Below are positions 45,290 through 56,999 of a stretch of 64,000 nt of DNA, piece by piece; within the stretch, counting starts at the first letter, position 1, and every line of letters begins with the position of its first letter. The DNA is taken from positions 12,524,001 through 12,588,000 of the forward strand of contig JAVHKY010000029.1 of NCBI GenBank assembly GCA_035079385.1, in the 5' to 3' direction. Position numbers and translations under genes: made by a program. The notes beneath the pieces are model-generated. The model saw only the letters and a program-made list of their open reading frames with translations, was not told the DNA's origin and made no database searches. Origin of the DNA: Aspidiotus rigidus. Taxonomy: Eukaryota > Arthropoda > Insecta > Hemiptera > Diaspididae.

Positions 45290-46320
45290 TTGAAAATGAG
45301 GAAAGTATACAAGCAGAAGAGTATGACGTCAGCAAAGGATAATTTTTGTTTTGAAATTTCATACAGGAAGGTCTTCAAAAAATCGGAGCGTGATGCCAAG
45401 AAAAATCACTGGAAAGCAAGAATTGCCCAGAGCGAGCTGGATACGTGGACAACCCATGAGTTGATATGTGACCTTGATGCCGAGTCCATTGTTGTCAACT
45501 GAACTTTCACCAGACGCAAGTATGGCTGCTTCAACAAGTACCTCCACGAGAAGTTGAGGAAAGTTGGACAAGTAACGTGTCCGTACTGCAACCAAGGGCA
45601 GGAAGATGGACCACAGCACACCTTATTTGGGTGTAAGGCGTAGAGGCGTGAGCAGGACAAACAAAATCGTCATCAAATCCAGGGCCGCCGGGAAGGTAGA
45701 GGAGAGGGTACCTTTTCCCCGAGTCCCGTGAGGTTAGGTTTAGAATTGAAATCTCGACCATAGATTACAAAAAAAAAAGCGTGGAAGCGTGAGCGGGACA
45801 AGCTTAGTCAGTCTCTTCAAGAGATCGTGGGGTAGATGAAGCGCTTGCTCCGAGTAGCCTGGCCACCATGCTAGGATCCGAAGAAGCATTGAATTAGGTG
45901 ACCGCAAATGCGGACACCTAATTGGAATTACAGAACCACGCTATGGCCTACTCAATACCTGTGTACCATCCACATCCAGATGCGTAGGAAGAAGAGGAAG
46001 ATCATCCCTGAAGAAAGAAGAAGATGAAGAGAGATTTCTAAGGAGGTGTTCTTGATGTGTATTCTAATGTTTTGCGAGCGTGGGGCACTTCAGATAACCG
46101 GTTGCCGAGTAGAAGAGGGAGTTCGCTGAGGAGATTCTTCCAACACTGACATTATACCCAGAAGGGTCGATTTCGGTGCTGAAGGAAACAAAATTAAATG
46201 CATACTCGTACGCAACCCGCACCCACTCCATTTTGGAGGACGGGCGGCGCTGCACATGCGATACAAGCGATTTGCCTACGCGAGCGTGTTGTCCGAAATA
46301 AGTTTCATCCAACGTTTATA
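45290..46320 (+). pseudogene. R1-like 3' fragment, copy 2, with SINE-like insert
   Basis: From about 45365 the frame KKSERDAKKNHWKARIAQSE, LDTWTTHELI matches the tail of copy 1 (32.2 kb). In another frame GCFNKYLHEKLRKVGQVTCP, YCNQGQEDGPQHTLFGCKA follows, with the knuckle Cys pair intact here. It is then broken by an insertion (45661-45778), resumes with the RDKLSQSLQE region, and continues through the common C-terminus to 3' UTR sequence ending near 46270. Multiple frameshifts and deletions. Inverted relative to copy 1. Confidence 0.7.
45661..45778 (+). mobile_element. SINE-like retroposed insert with poly(A) and long target duplication
   Basis: This 118-bp segment ends in ten A residues. 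It is bordered by two 23-bp copies of R1-like sequence, 45638-45660 and 45779-45801, of the form GCGTRGARGCGTGAGCRGGA then CAA, differing at three positions. A long target duplication plus poly(A) indicates LINE-driven retroposition. I see no clear tRNA promoter boxes in it. A related sequence (GTGAGGTTAGGTTTAGAATT) sits at the same place in the R1-like copy at 52.8 kb, so the insertion predates the split of these copies. Confidence 0.6.
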
Positions 46321-47829
46321 ATTTTAGCGCCGTTTTGAATGAATAGTAACTGTAATATCTAATTGACAAAATCTCCCGAGAATCGTTCGTCATAGTCGCG
46401 TTTGAAGAGCAGTGTGTAAACTTCAACCCTCGAATGCAGCGTAGGGTACGTACTTCAATACAGGCACAATCTTTTCCATTCATAAGATCATGAATTGCAA
46501 GAATATCGTTCTTAATAATTTCCTGTATCGATGGAAAAAAATTTCTTCCTCACTCATCATAATAATTATTCTTTTTCTTCGTACAACAATCTGACGCCAC
46601 GGACTAATTTTTTAAGAATACATAAAAACCCGCTATAATGTATTACAATACACAATCGAATCTTGAAACAAACTTCTCGTGCCATCTTTTGCCCCACATA
46701 AATATCGAAGAAGATACACCGTCATGTACGTAGGTATTTCGAGAACCAAATTTAAACTGGGAAGTAGGAGAGGGGAAAAAACGCGCCGTCATTTCAATAC
46801 ACTTCGTACAGCGATCCCGTTATCTTATTTTTTCCTTCGTAATAAAAAATGTTAACCTTTTAATGGTTGGCACCCGTTACCTATATAAACAATACCAGCT
46901 CCGTGCACCGTAAGGTAAATGTAATGAAGAGAAGAGAATAAGGTAAAAATCACAGTTAGTGTGACCAACAGATGTTCACGAGTTCACGTGCTCAGTTACT
47001 TTTATCATTTATTCATACCTTCGGTAATCGTGGGTAGAAGTCTGTCGGGATCGCGCGATATACAAAGCGAAGCCAAAAATTTCTACAGAAAACCCTACCG
47101 TATATGAGAACAGCTGGAATTCGATAATCTGTATTCAAATGCACGTGACGTGTACAGGGCACAGATAATGTACGCCTTTCGTGCTCTTTTTCTCGATAAA
47201 AACTCCCTGTTCGTAACGCGATGTTATTGTGCCGGAAAAGAACAGTTAGGTGTTTATTGGAGATGTCTTTTGTTTATCAGAAAATATAAGAACTGGATAG
47301 AGGGAAAAAATTTACAAAACAACAGGTTGCGTGTTATGTACAGTATGTGTGTTTATTGTAAAATATTCTAGGTCAAGGTGGCTCAATTACGAGTACATGC
47401 CGTATGTAGACTGGATTTAATACATATAGCGATATTCTAATGACCTCATCGATACAGAACTCTTCGCGGAGTGTTAGGAAATGAGCGCCATCTAAAATCA
47501 AGTTGATTTACAACTTGAAAAATGTTGTCTCACTCGAATTATGGCGTCCTGCACTCTTTCGTTGGACTTCCCGATGAGCTATATCGACTCGACCAACCAA
47601 AATCGAGTTCCGCCCAATGTCGACCTACCCTAAAATGATAAGAAGTCGAATCAAAACTCGATTGTTCTTTTGACATTTCTTATGTTTTTACTGAGCCCTG
47701 ATCCCTAATTTGAAATTCTGCGAGTGTCCCCTACCCCTTCAACCGAATTACCCCGTGGGTGATTGTACTAGTGCAATATACAGTATACTCAAGTAAGTTA
47801 TACCAGGCTCACCCTAGGTCTATGCCCTT
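46321..47829. other. No gene recognised
   Basis: AT-rich non-coding sequence without element ends. The frame at 47150-47371 has no domain. 47690-47800 shares the GAAATTCTGCGAGTGTCCCC-type block seen near 39.8 and 63.0 kb. Confidence 0.4.
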
Positions 47830-49530
47830 TCATACTAGGCCTAAACAAGTCTTTATCTTTCCTTGGGGGGTCCTCTCGCCGAGGCGAGTTAGTAGTTGAC
47901 CAAGACGTGAATGCAGTGTAGCGGTCGCTCTTGCTTGAGAGGGGACAGAGGCGGGTCGATACGTAACCGAAACAGGCAGAGCAGAAATACCTGATTGGAC
48001 GTGAAAGCCTTTCTGCTGTCGAAGGGGGGACATATGGGACGGTACCTGGTCCAGTCAGGCACCACTCTGACGGACGCGAGAGCCCATATTGTCAATAAAT
48101 AATAAGCGTTTGCGAGATACACTGTCATTCCGTAGATAGCTCGTGCCGGCCTATGCTTAAGGAGGTGACAAACGAGGCAGTACGTAACCCAATCCCGCCC
48201 ATAGGATTGGACGTGAAGGCCTGCATTGCAGATAACCGTATCGGAGGTGACACTGACTGTACGTGTCTTGATCTCTAAGACGATGAGTGTCTTGTGTGGC
48301 TTATAAGGTGGTTGCTTCCGTGGTCAGAGGGTCACCCGCAGAGACCGTCAAGTAGACTTATGCGCTGGACGGGTTTCCCCCATCGCGCTTCGGCATTCCC
48401 TGGTTAGGGAGTGTAGTTTAGTGGAAAGCTGTCTTCCGAGGCTCTCTACTTGACTAAGTCCCTTGAAAAGGGAGTAGAGAGGGGGTACGCTTCCGCGGTC
48501 AGGGTGGATCCCTTCGCGCTTCGGCGATTTCTTCGAGGTGAAGAAGGTGTAGTTTGGAGATCGTCAGCTGTTGGCTGACGAATGCAATGATAACCTAAGA
48601 GGATAAGGGTAAGAGGCCTAAAAGTAGATATGGTAATAATAATAATAACACTAATAATACTACTATTATTATTACTAAGTTGGGAATGATGTTCCCAGAC
48701 CGTCTACTCATCCCTGGAGTGGGAGGTAGAGGAAAAGAGGGATTCGCTTCCATGGTCAAGGGTCACCCGCAGATGGGTTTCCCTATTGCATTTCTGCATC
48801 TATCTTGAAAGGACAGGTTTGTTGTTGGGATCTTCTTCAGCTGGTAGCTGAGTGGAAGGAGTGGTTTAGTGGGAATAGATATGGTATTCCGGAGGCCTCT
48901 CTGCTTCCGCTGGTGGGTAGTAGAGAGGGGTTGCTTCCATGGTCTGGGATTACCTGTACAGGGTTTTTCCGTCTCATTTCAGCGTTCATCTTCAGAGAAG
49001 AGGTGTGGGTTAGTTGGAACGATGTCCGAAGTCCCCTCCACTTGTCCTAGGACAGTGTAGTGGAGGGGGGGTTGAAATTCTAACGTTAGTCAGATGTGTG
49101 TTAGATGTATTGTTAGGCTAGGTTCAAAAGGAGACTCGCGTATTTGTGCAACTGGCAAACCAGGACGTGAAGGCTGCTCCTCATGTCCCCATCGGGAAGT
49201 GCAAGGCAGGGCAGTACGTAACCCAATCCATCCATTGGACGTGAAGGCCTGCGATAACCTTCAGTGGCCATGAGGCTCAGGCAGTACGTAACCCCAGTTG
49301 CTAGATGTACTGCGAGGAGTGGATTACGTATGCAAGAGAGCATGGATGAAAACAGAGAAGATGGGTCAAATTTATTGCCTATTATCCATCACTGAGTTAC
49401 AAGGACAGTGCTCAGTGATGGATGGAGAGATTGTAACTACTATTGTACCTAGCCCAGCACTCCCCCACGTACTGAAAGTTTATCGAAGGGAGTGTTGGGG
49501 TTTTTCTCATGCGTAAGGCTAAATTATACA
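47830..49530. repeat. Unidentified family of imperfect repeats, G-rich
   Basis: Two kinds of block alternate. One holds CAGTACGTAACCC, CCAATC and GGACGTGAAGGCCTGC (about 48178, 49210, 49285; an inverse version near 47950-48005). The other holds GCTTCCRTGGTCA, GGGTCACCCGCAGA, GTAGAGAGGG and CGGCATT/TCGGCGATT-type tails (about 48315, 48490, 48745, 48925). Between them are short inverted repeats and an AAT/ATT hairpin (about 48630-48680). It lies downstream of the R1-clade RT on the minus strand and could be its 3' untranslated region or a separate element. No coding sequence. Confidence 0.45.
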
Positions 49531-49847
49531 TGTCTATTGTTTGGATGGAAAAAGAGCTATTGTATGGTAAGAGAAATTATTGTTGTAAGAGATCTTATGC
49601 TTAAGGGTAGTGGGAAAACTTATGCTTAAGGCTAAGTGTAATTTGTAACTTCAATTCTTGCTGCAGCACTGCCGTCCACAGCTTGTCTGTCATATCTCCA
49701 TGCGTCGTCATCTGAACTATGTTTATGCTGGTAGGTACTACGGTGTGTTGATTACTCCCTCATTCTTCTACGGGTCTCTTCAAGCTCATGATTCCAAAGC
49801 GCAGTAGTCAGGGCAATCAGGTATGTCTTCACCGTATCCCAATTGCT

Positions 49848-51640
49848 CTACACTGTTGGCCTTCCTTCCGAATATACAGGACACTCCATATAAACATGAC
49901 GAGCATCCTGTATCTCTGCACCACAAGTGCAAGACGTTGTTTTGCTTTTATTAATTCTGAAACGGTATGCTAGAAAGCTACCATGGCCCGATAGGGCCAT
50001 GCCCAGCATAAAAGCTTGTTGCTCTATAGCTAGGGGCAGGATTTGCTTGGTCCACGCGCCTTTACTGCACTTCGACCACTCCTTATTCCATCTTTCTACA
50101 GCCTTTTTCTTGAGGTAATCTCTTTTGTCAACCACCTCTGTTGGAACTCTAAGGATGGTTTGTCTTAATAAGATAACCTTCTTCCTGATTGCCCATAAAA
50201 CACATCTTTCCGCAATTCGGTATTTCATGGAAAGCCACCCGGTGATGACTGTGGCAGGAATGTATGAAACCGTACGGTATAACCTTCCGTAACAAATTGC
50301 CATGGTCCTATGTATGCGATCTACAATTTGTCTTATGTATTTTGTCTTAAGCCGGTGGGCCCAGCAGGCACTTGCATAAAGAAGCGTAGAACCTACTTTC
50401 CCGTTAATCATTACTCTACGGGTATCGGAACTGTAGCCGAAAGTGTTTTTTGCAATGATGCAGATCTTCATCATTACCACCGCGCTCTTCCTATATATCT
50501 CCTTGAGGTGCGGAAGCCAATTCAGTGATTCATCTGAAATGACACCTAGGTATTTGAACGTCATGACGTTTCGAACTAGTGTACCGTTAAGGTTGAACGT
50601 TAGGGCCGGTTTTGGACCTTTCACGCCAGTCAACAGCATAATTTTTGTTTTTTGGTAGTTTAGTTTCAATCCCGCAAGCTTCAAGAAGACTTCTACCTGC
50701 CTAATAACACGCGCGGCACTTATTACTTCTTTCTGATTGGCGCAGCTCTGAAGTAGCAGAGTGTCGTCTGCATAGCAAAACAATCTAATCCATTTCTGCT
50801 GTAGCATCTCCATGAAGGCGTTGAAGCCAAGATTCCAAAGCAGGGGGCCTAAGACACTGCCCTGCGGACACCCCTTCTCCAACACCTTACAGGCACTGCC
50901 AAATGTAATTATTCTTTCACTGAGATAACTCTTGAAAGATCGCAGCAAGAACTCAGGGACCTCGTGTCTAGCAGGTCATTAAGCAGATAGCTCCACAACA
51001 GGTTGTCAAACGCACCCTTAATGTCAATAGAAATTGCAGCAACAATATTGCTGGCTTTGCGCATCTTCTCCATTGCCTTTATAGCCGCGAGAATGCGGTC
51101 CTCGCAACTTCTTCCTTTGCAGAACCCATATTGGGAGTTACAGAGTACCTTCTCTGCATACGGTACAGTTCTATATGCAATGCACCTTTCCAAAAGTTTA
51201 CCCAAGGTACAAAGGAGGGTGAGCGGCCTGTAAAATCCTGCTTCCTGTCTGTCACACTCTTTGCTTTTGGGGAAGATTGATAGTCTCCCACACTTCCAGA
51301 CCTTTGGAAGGGAACCCCAAGCCAGACATGCGTTCATTATGTCTGCAAAAAAGCCAGGATGGGCCTTATTGGCTTCTTTCAAGCATTTATAGCCAATATT
51401 ATCAGGCCCGGGGGCTGAGCGATTATTCTGCTGCATTAATGTAGACTTGATTTCGTCATTAGTGACAGGAGGCACCACTTCTATTGGAGTTGTGAGCTCT
51501 TCAAATGTCAAGGGCACATCAGGATTCTCCTGCATTTCGACCGGTGGAAATTTGGCATTGAGCATTTCGTTGCTGGCTTCATCATCTGTCTTGGTCAGCG
51601 ACCCATCCTGTTTTCTAATCATTGGAATGTTCTTTTTCTA
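49848..51640 (-). pseudogene. R1-clade non-LTR reverse transcriptase, one frameshift
   Basis: The longest coding unit in the window. The first frame (51622-50909) reads NRSAPGPDNIGYKCLK, SIFPKSKECDRQEAGFYRPL, LLCTLGKLLERCIA, NSQYGFCKGRSCEDRI and AISIDIKGAFDNLLWSYLL. A frameshift near 50955 leads to the second frame (to 49848): SFKSYLSERI, GCPQGSVLGPLLWNL, IRLFCYADDTLLLQS with the catalytic YADD, GLKLNYQKTKIMLL and FKYLGVISDESLNW. It ends with a thumb/connection region and HGSFLAYRF, TTSCTCGAEIQDARHVYMEC, the C-terminal CCHC knuckle of R1-type elements. The endonuclease is absent (5' truncation near 51640-51700). Apart from the frameshift it is intact and hence young. Confidence 0.85.
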
Positions 51641-51699
51641 CTTGGCTTCGCCAGAAGATTTTTCTACGATCGGCTAACGCATTCTCGTCGGCATAAAAA

Positions 51700-52719
51700 T
51701 TTCGAAATTTAGTAGATTTCAAGTGCACTATTTGAGGGGGTTTCAGAATCGAAGTCAAAAATAAATGAGTCGACTCTTGGTATTAGAGAGAATAAAATGA
51801 AATGATCAAGAAAATTTTGTAAGTTTATTTAATGAATTGCGAGTGCTTGATTATTTTATTTTGTTTCATCAATATGCGCCGCAACATTACAAATCGGATT
51901 CAATCTTGGTATTTAATTTCCAGGTCGGCTGAAAGTTGCTGCACTGGTCAAGCCCCGGTAAAATTCTCAATGGTCCACGTTATATGATGACGACACGTTC
52001 TATCTGCGAGTAGCGAAGTCACCAAATCGTTTTGAGAGATGACCGACATCGATTTCTGATAGATTTAAAGCCGACCAACATACGATCCTAGGAAACTAAA
52101 AATTGACGCAACTTGTCATGGGTGATAGTCGATAGATTCACGCTATCGTTAGTCACAAAATTTTTCCCAAGGTACTATCGAGACTATCGATTTTAGAAAA
52201 ACTAGCGGTATCATGGATGACTTCGATCAAGGAAAAGGCACCTACACTACCCATAGGATAGGTACGTTTCTCCTGATCGCCATTCTTTTGAAAAGCTTGT
52301 CAGCGTGCATTGTTACCGAATGATGGACATGACTACAAAAAATCATAAAAATGTTGGGCCAGGTCCATTGCGCACCTGGTTCTGCCTGACTGATCTGAAT
52401 TCATTAAACTGACACACATTTTCGCAACAATTTCGTGATGAAAAGGAAAAATTTCCAAAGTATCGACTTTTTTTTTTTAAATAAAACTATCGGTAGTCGC
52501 GATAGTTTTTTTAGATCGATGAAAAAATCGAAATCGACCCGAAATGGGTGCGGCAAATAAGATATAATAAATGAAATCGTCATTTGTCGACCATCTAAGT
52601 ACCTCTTGACTTGAGGCTGATGTCTTCAACATATCGTCGCAATTTCGACAAAAATTTCAGAAGAGGATTTTCGATCAATTAAATAGACGTTGATTATTAG
52701 TTCATGCTGGATGTCGACT
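51700..52719. other. No gene recognised
   Basis: AT-rich non-coding sequence with TATCGA and GTCGAC-type repeats resembling 44.4-44.6 and 47.5-47.65 kb. No domain-bearing frame. Confidence 0.4.
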
Positions 52720-53345
52720 GAAAATCTTCATCAACTCCAGGAGGCCACCAAGAAGGGAGGGGAGAGAATCCCCTTTTCCCAAGGTCCTGGATTTCCAAGG
52801 AGCCCAGATTCGGGTGAGGTTAGGTTTAGAATTAAAATCTCCAAAGCGTGGTGACGTGAGCGGGACAAGCTTAGCAGGTCTCTTCAAGAAATCGGGGTAG
52901 ATGAAGCGCTAACCACCATACTAGGTTTGGAAGAAGCATGAAATCAGGTGTCTGCATTTGCAGCCACCATCATGAAGAAGAAGGGGGACAAGGAATGGAA
53001 TAGGTAATGCAGAATCACGTTATGGCCTACTCAACTCCTGTGTACCATCCACATCCAGATGTGTAAGAAGAGGAAGGTCATCCCTGAAGAAAGAAGAAGA
53101 TGAAGAGACTCCAACAGCGATCTACTATATCTAGTGTTCTGATGTTTTGCGTGCCTAGGGGCGGTTGCCAAGTTAGCTTGGCGGTCCCGAGTAGGTGAAG
53201 GGGTCCATCGAGGAGATCCTTCCAACACTGAAGTTATACCTGAAAGGGTCGATTTTGGCGTTGGAGGAAACAAAATTAAATGCATGCGCGACCCACTTCC
53301 ATCATGGAGGACGGGCAGCGCTGCACATGCGACACAAGCGAGCGC
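52720..53345 (+). pseudogene. R1-like 3' fragment, copy 3
   Basis: Begins with sequence related to the SINE-like insert (GTGAGGTTAGGTTTAGAATT at 52815), then AAGCGTGGTGACGTGAGCGG continuing into the C-terminal coding region and 3' UTR shared with the copies at 32 and 45 kb (GCCTACTCAAC, GTGTACCATCCACATCCAGA, TTCCAACACTGAAGTTATAC, GGACGGGCAGCGCTGCACAT). No frame is open over more than a few dozen codons. Same orientation as copy 2. Confidence 0.65.
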
Positions 53346-53789
53346 GTACGAATTGAAGTATTATTTGTAGAAATAAATGGGGGAAAAAAATTGAGAAGAA
53401 CACTCGAAAAAAAAAGAGTAATTATTAGAGAAGGGACTTTTCGGCGGTAAAAAATTAATTTCGGCAGTAAAAACTCTACTTTCGGCAGTATTCGGCATTT
53501 ATTTCGAGAATGTTAAAAAATTGTCAAAAATTACCGGGGAAAAAAGGTCAAAATTTCAAAAAGTAAAAAGAAAAATTTTAATTTATAAATAACGCGAATT
53601 ATGCATGATGTAAAGATGCTTCTCGACATTTTCTTGTGTGAAACGTTGTCGTCTTTCACTACTCCGAAAAAGTACGTTCCACATCCACAGACACTAATGG
53701 AGCGTATAGGTATGCGCTCAAAATTGTTGGATTACGAGAATTATCAGGACAAGGAATCCCATGCTGAGAGCGTCATTCAGCCTGTGCAA

Positions 53790-54461
53790 CAAGCGATATC
53801 CCTTGTTCTTTTGAAATACGCCATCACATTTTTTGTCATAGTATGCGACCGTTTCGTCCTTCTGAATTTTCGACCGGAGTTCTTCAACAATGGATATTTA
53901 GGCGTCCAATGAGAGACCTTGAGTTTCTAATTTTGTGATTGAATCAGCAAAAGACGCTGCGTGTGCATTTATGAAAGCCAAATCAGCGGGTAACTCTTCT
54001 CTACTACGGATCATTATCTTCAATTTTTCAACTTGTGCAGAATCAGCTGGTAACTCTTCAACTAGCTTACTGAATTTTTCAAAAATGTTCGCAAAGAATA
54101 CTGCTGCGGTGATCCACGTGCCCCACCGAGTAATAACAACGTCCGGAGGAAGAGCACAATTGAGCTTCTCTTTGTATTGAAGCACTCTGGATGGGCACTT
54201 TAAGAAGATTTTCCGAGAGCTACTGAGGAGACTATTGACGTCTTCAAAACATTCGCGAAGAGTCTCGCAAATTCGATGAATGCCGTGCGCAACACAGGTG
54301 ACATGAATCATATTTGGATAAAATTCTTTCATTTTTCCTCCTGCACAAGTCATTCCCAACACGTTCAATCGTGACTCAACGCGCGATAAACTTGCAGAGG
54401 TGGTTAGACGAACAGATAGATAATTTCGACTGCTCTTCTTCAAGTACCTACGACTATTCAC
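53790..54461 (-). pseudogene. hAT-type transposase relic
   Basis: The frame from 54461 reads VNSRRYLKKSSRNYLSVRLT in its first part, then LGMTCAGGKMKEFYPNMIHV, TCVAHGIHRICETLRECF, SSRKIFLKCPSRVLQYKEKL and PPDVVITRWGTWITAAVFFA. These are conserved in hAT-derived proteins common in insects: the H-V-T-C-V-A-H motif and the R-W-G-T-W motif lie in the RNase H-like catalytic region. A TAA at 53898 interrupts, and the frame continues ISIVEELRSKIQKDETVAYY, DKKCDGVF, NKGYRLL, as in intact relatives. The zinc finger, the first catalytic Asp and the dimerisation domain are not present. No terminal repeats found. Confidence 0.7.
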
Positions 54462-54774
54462 AAGTGGTCTATCACTGGAGACTGAATTAAGAACTACAAA
54501 GCGAGTGAGTTCGCGGTGAGAAGAGAAAAGAAAGATTAAATAATGAACTCTCTTTCAAGTGTACAAGAATACATAATATATTATTCGAATAGTACACCAT
54601 ATTTTCGTCTCCCTCTACTTCACCGGCGCTGGTACTACATATAACTATTTTGCTACTTTTAATGTGCGAGTAGCTATCGACAGTATATGTGCAGGCTAAA
54701 CATTTTGCCTAGCTATTACGAAGTAAGGCGGGACGCCACACTATACTTAAGTTGTCGGCCATGTGGAATACTCC

Positions 54775-54969
54775 TATAGGGCTCTTCCATACTCGTTTGC
54801 CTGGTTCTTATCGTCATGGAACTTTCTTTACATTGATCTTATGGCAGGAGAATTGAATATGCAATAATAGCGAATCTATTCCCCGCCATTAGATCAATGT
54901 AAATCAAGTACCATTTCGATAAGAATCAGGCAAACAACTATTCAATATGATATACGGGAAGAGCCTTGT
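54775..54969. repeat. Hairpin MITE, family H, copy 2
   Basis: The same palindrome as at 43747-43958: TATAGGGCTCTTCC, TCGTTTGCCTGGTTCTTATC, TACATTGATCTTATGGCAGG and the inverse arm ending GGAAGAGCC. It is 17 bp shorter, mostly by loss near the left end. Divergence between copies is moderate, so the family is not brand new. Confidence 0.8.
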
Positions 54970-56756
54970 AGTAGCCCACCATGTTGGTTTGGAGTGTACA
55001 GCATGCACGACAGAATGGTTGTCGTCAAGTTATAGGGTTCCCACTTCTTATCAAAAGATATCCCGCGGAGGTTAACAAACGCGTTTGGCCATTTTCGCTG
55101 AATTCGACCCACACTACTCCGAACCAAAATGGTGGGTTAGTTTACTTAGTTAGCTGTCCGAGAATTAAAAATACGTAGAGTGTCTGTAAACTCTCCGGTT
55201 ACCCTGATGCAATAGTGAAACCAATTTCGGTGGAATGCGAGCAGCGATGCAATTGAAAGTGGTAACAGTTATTCGTATTAGTTGTTATTTCAACAGGACT
55301 TGCGCTCATTGTACTTCAAAAACTCGTCCTTCGTCGAATGCTTTATAAATTTTGAAAGGCCGTTAAAAATATTCGGGAAACTTCAATTTCACGATAAACA
55401 ATGAAATCTAGTGTCTAAACGTTGGAAAATTCATAAATTAGCGTTACATTGAGCACAATTTTTTAAAATTAAATAGTTCGACAATAGAAATTTTTTTTTT
55501 TTTGAAGGTCGAAAAATACAATGCACTTTTTTTCTGTGACAGGTTCATGTTCGACCATGCATTCATTTAATACTGAAATATTTTAAAAATACAAATTCAC
55601 GTTAATACCGTAATAACGTACAGAAAATTAAGCTGACCGGTAGAAAGATCAACCCAATCCGTCCAGTAGAAGTCGCTGACGAATTTGAATAAGGTAGGTT
55701 ATGAATTTCACCCCAAAAATTTTTTCTTAAGAAAAGTACAAGGCAAAATCACGTTTAGATTTCTTCAAAATCAACGTCCAAGAGAGTTTAGTCAATGAGC
55801 GATGGTTCATCTGTGGGAAAAAAACTCTTACTTGGAAAAAAGATCGGCGGGATCCGTTCTTCAGATGTCGCAAACAAACTCGGATAGGTTTTACAAAATT
55901 TTTCTAATAATCGGATAAGTCAAATTCTATTCTTTATTGTGACTATCTTTTTTTTCTTCTCTTTTTTTTTGTTTATTATTTTATAAAAAATTATTTACCC
56001 TGATAAAACTTTTTTCAGAAACCGTGATAGAATTATTTTATCCTGCATCCATTTATACTTCTTTATTCGGAGAACTCGTTTTTTCATCGTTCATACACTC
56101 TATTTTATCGGGCGAATAAATGGCGCCCAAAATATTTTTCAAAGCGCGCACAAATCCTATCACATTGTGCAAAATACGAATGTGCTTCTGAAATCTGTTG
56201 AAATAGCAAAACCAATGAATGTTGCATTAGTTAAAATTAAATAATATTTTCCCCAGCTACTTACATAAACCTTTTCGCGGCCTTAGGCAAACCAAAATTT
56301 AGCACCCCATTTCCTCCCTCACTGATTAAAATCTTGTCAGTACTTTAATATCAGTCCATAAGGGTATTTTTTTTTTCTGTGTCAATTCTTAATTTTTCTA
56401 AAAAATTTTGCGCTTCTAGGCAAATGCCTAGTTTGCCTTGGCCTAAATACGACACTGTAAAGTGGATTATGGCTCATGTTTCAGTAACGAGACTTTCATT
56501 GAGTACGGGGATAAATTTTTCACTCCAGATCTTCAACATTTTTGTACATCAACTTCAGATAGAGGTATCAAACTCCAAGAAAAAATTATCCAAACATAAA
56601 TCTGACTCGAAGAGAACATTTGTAATGAAAATTTGAATTTTACGACCTTCATTACACCTAAACGACCACCTTCATAAACTAGAGCTCTTGATCAGCAAAA
56701 TTTTTATCCACCACCTCCAAATAAAGGCTACAACCCTAGGATAAGTTGGAAGAATA
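54970..56756. other. No gene recognised
   Basis: AT-rich, with homopolymers and no element ends. The 56379-56636 frame has no domain. The stretch ends at the 3' terminus of PLE copy 2. Confidence 0.4.
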
Positions 56757-56798
56757 CTCCGAAGTGAGAGTAAACAATGCAAACTGTAGAAAAAATAT

Positions 56799-56842
56799 AA
56801 AACGACGAGCGATTTCGGTTAATAAACCATCTTCAAGCCTGA
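56799..56842 (-). ncRNA. Hammerhead-like motif at PLE copy 2 3' end
   Basis: On the minus strand TTGAAGA, GGTT-TATT-AACC, GAAA, the same order as at 10072-10112. The base that differs from copy 1 (T to A) is at the freely variable position of the CUGANGA core. Stem I is not recognised and the first core base is not C. Confidence 0.35.
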
Positions 56843-56999
56843 ACTGAAAGCAACTGACGAACAGAAGAGAAAAACAAGGTATTAAGATTGGCCAAACGAG
56901 AAATCGCGGTGTGAATCATAAACCAGTTCAATCAGGCCACCTTCCGGAATGTACGAGTTGAGTACAGTGATACCATCGGTGTTGAGATGACGCATTATC

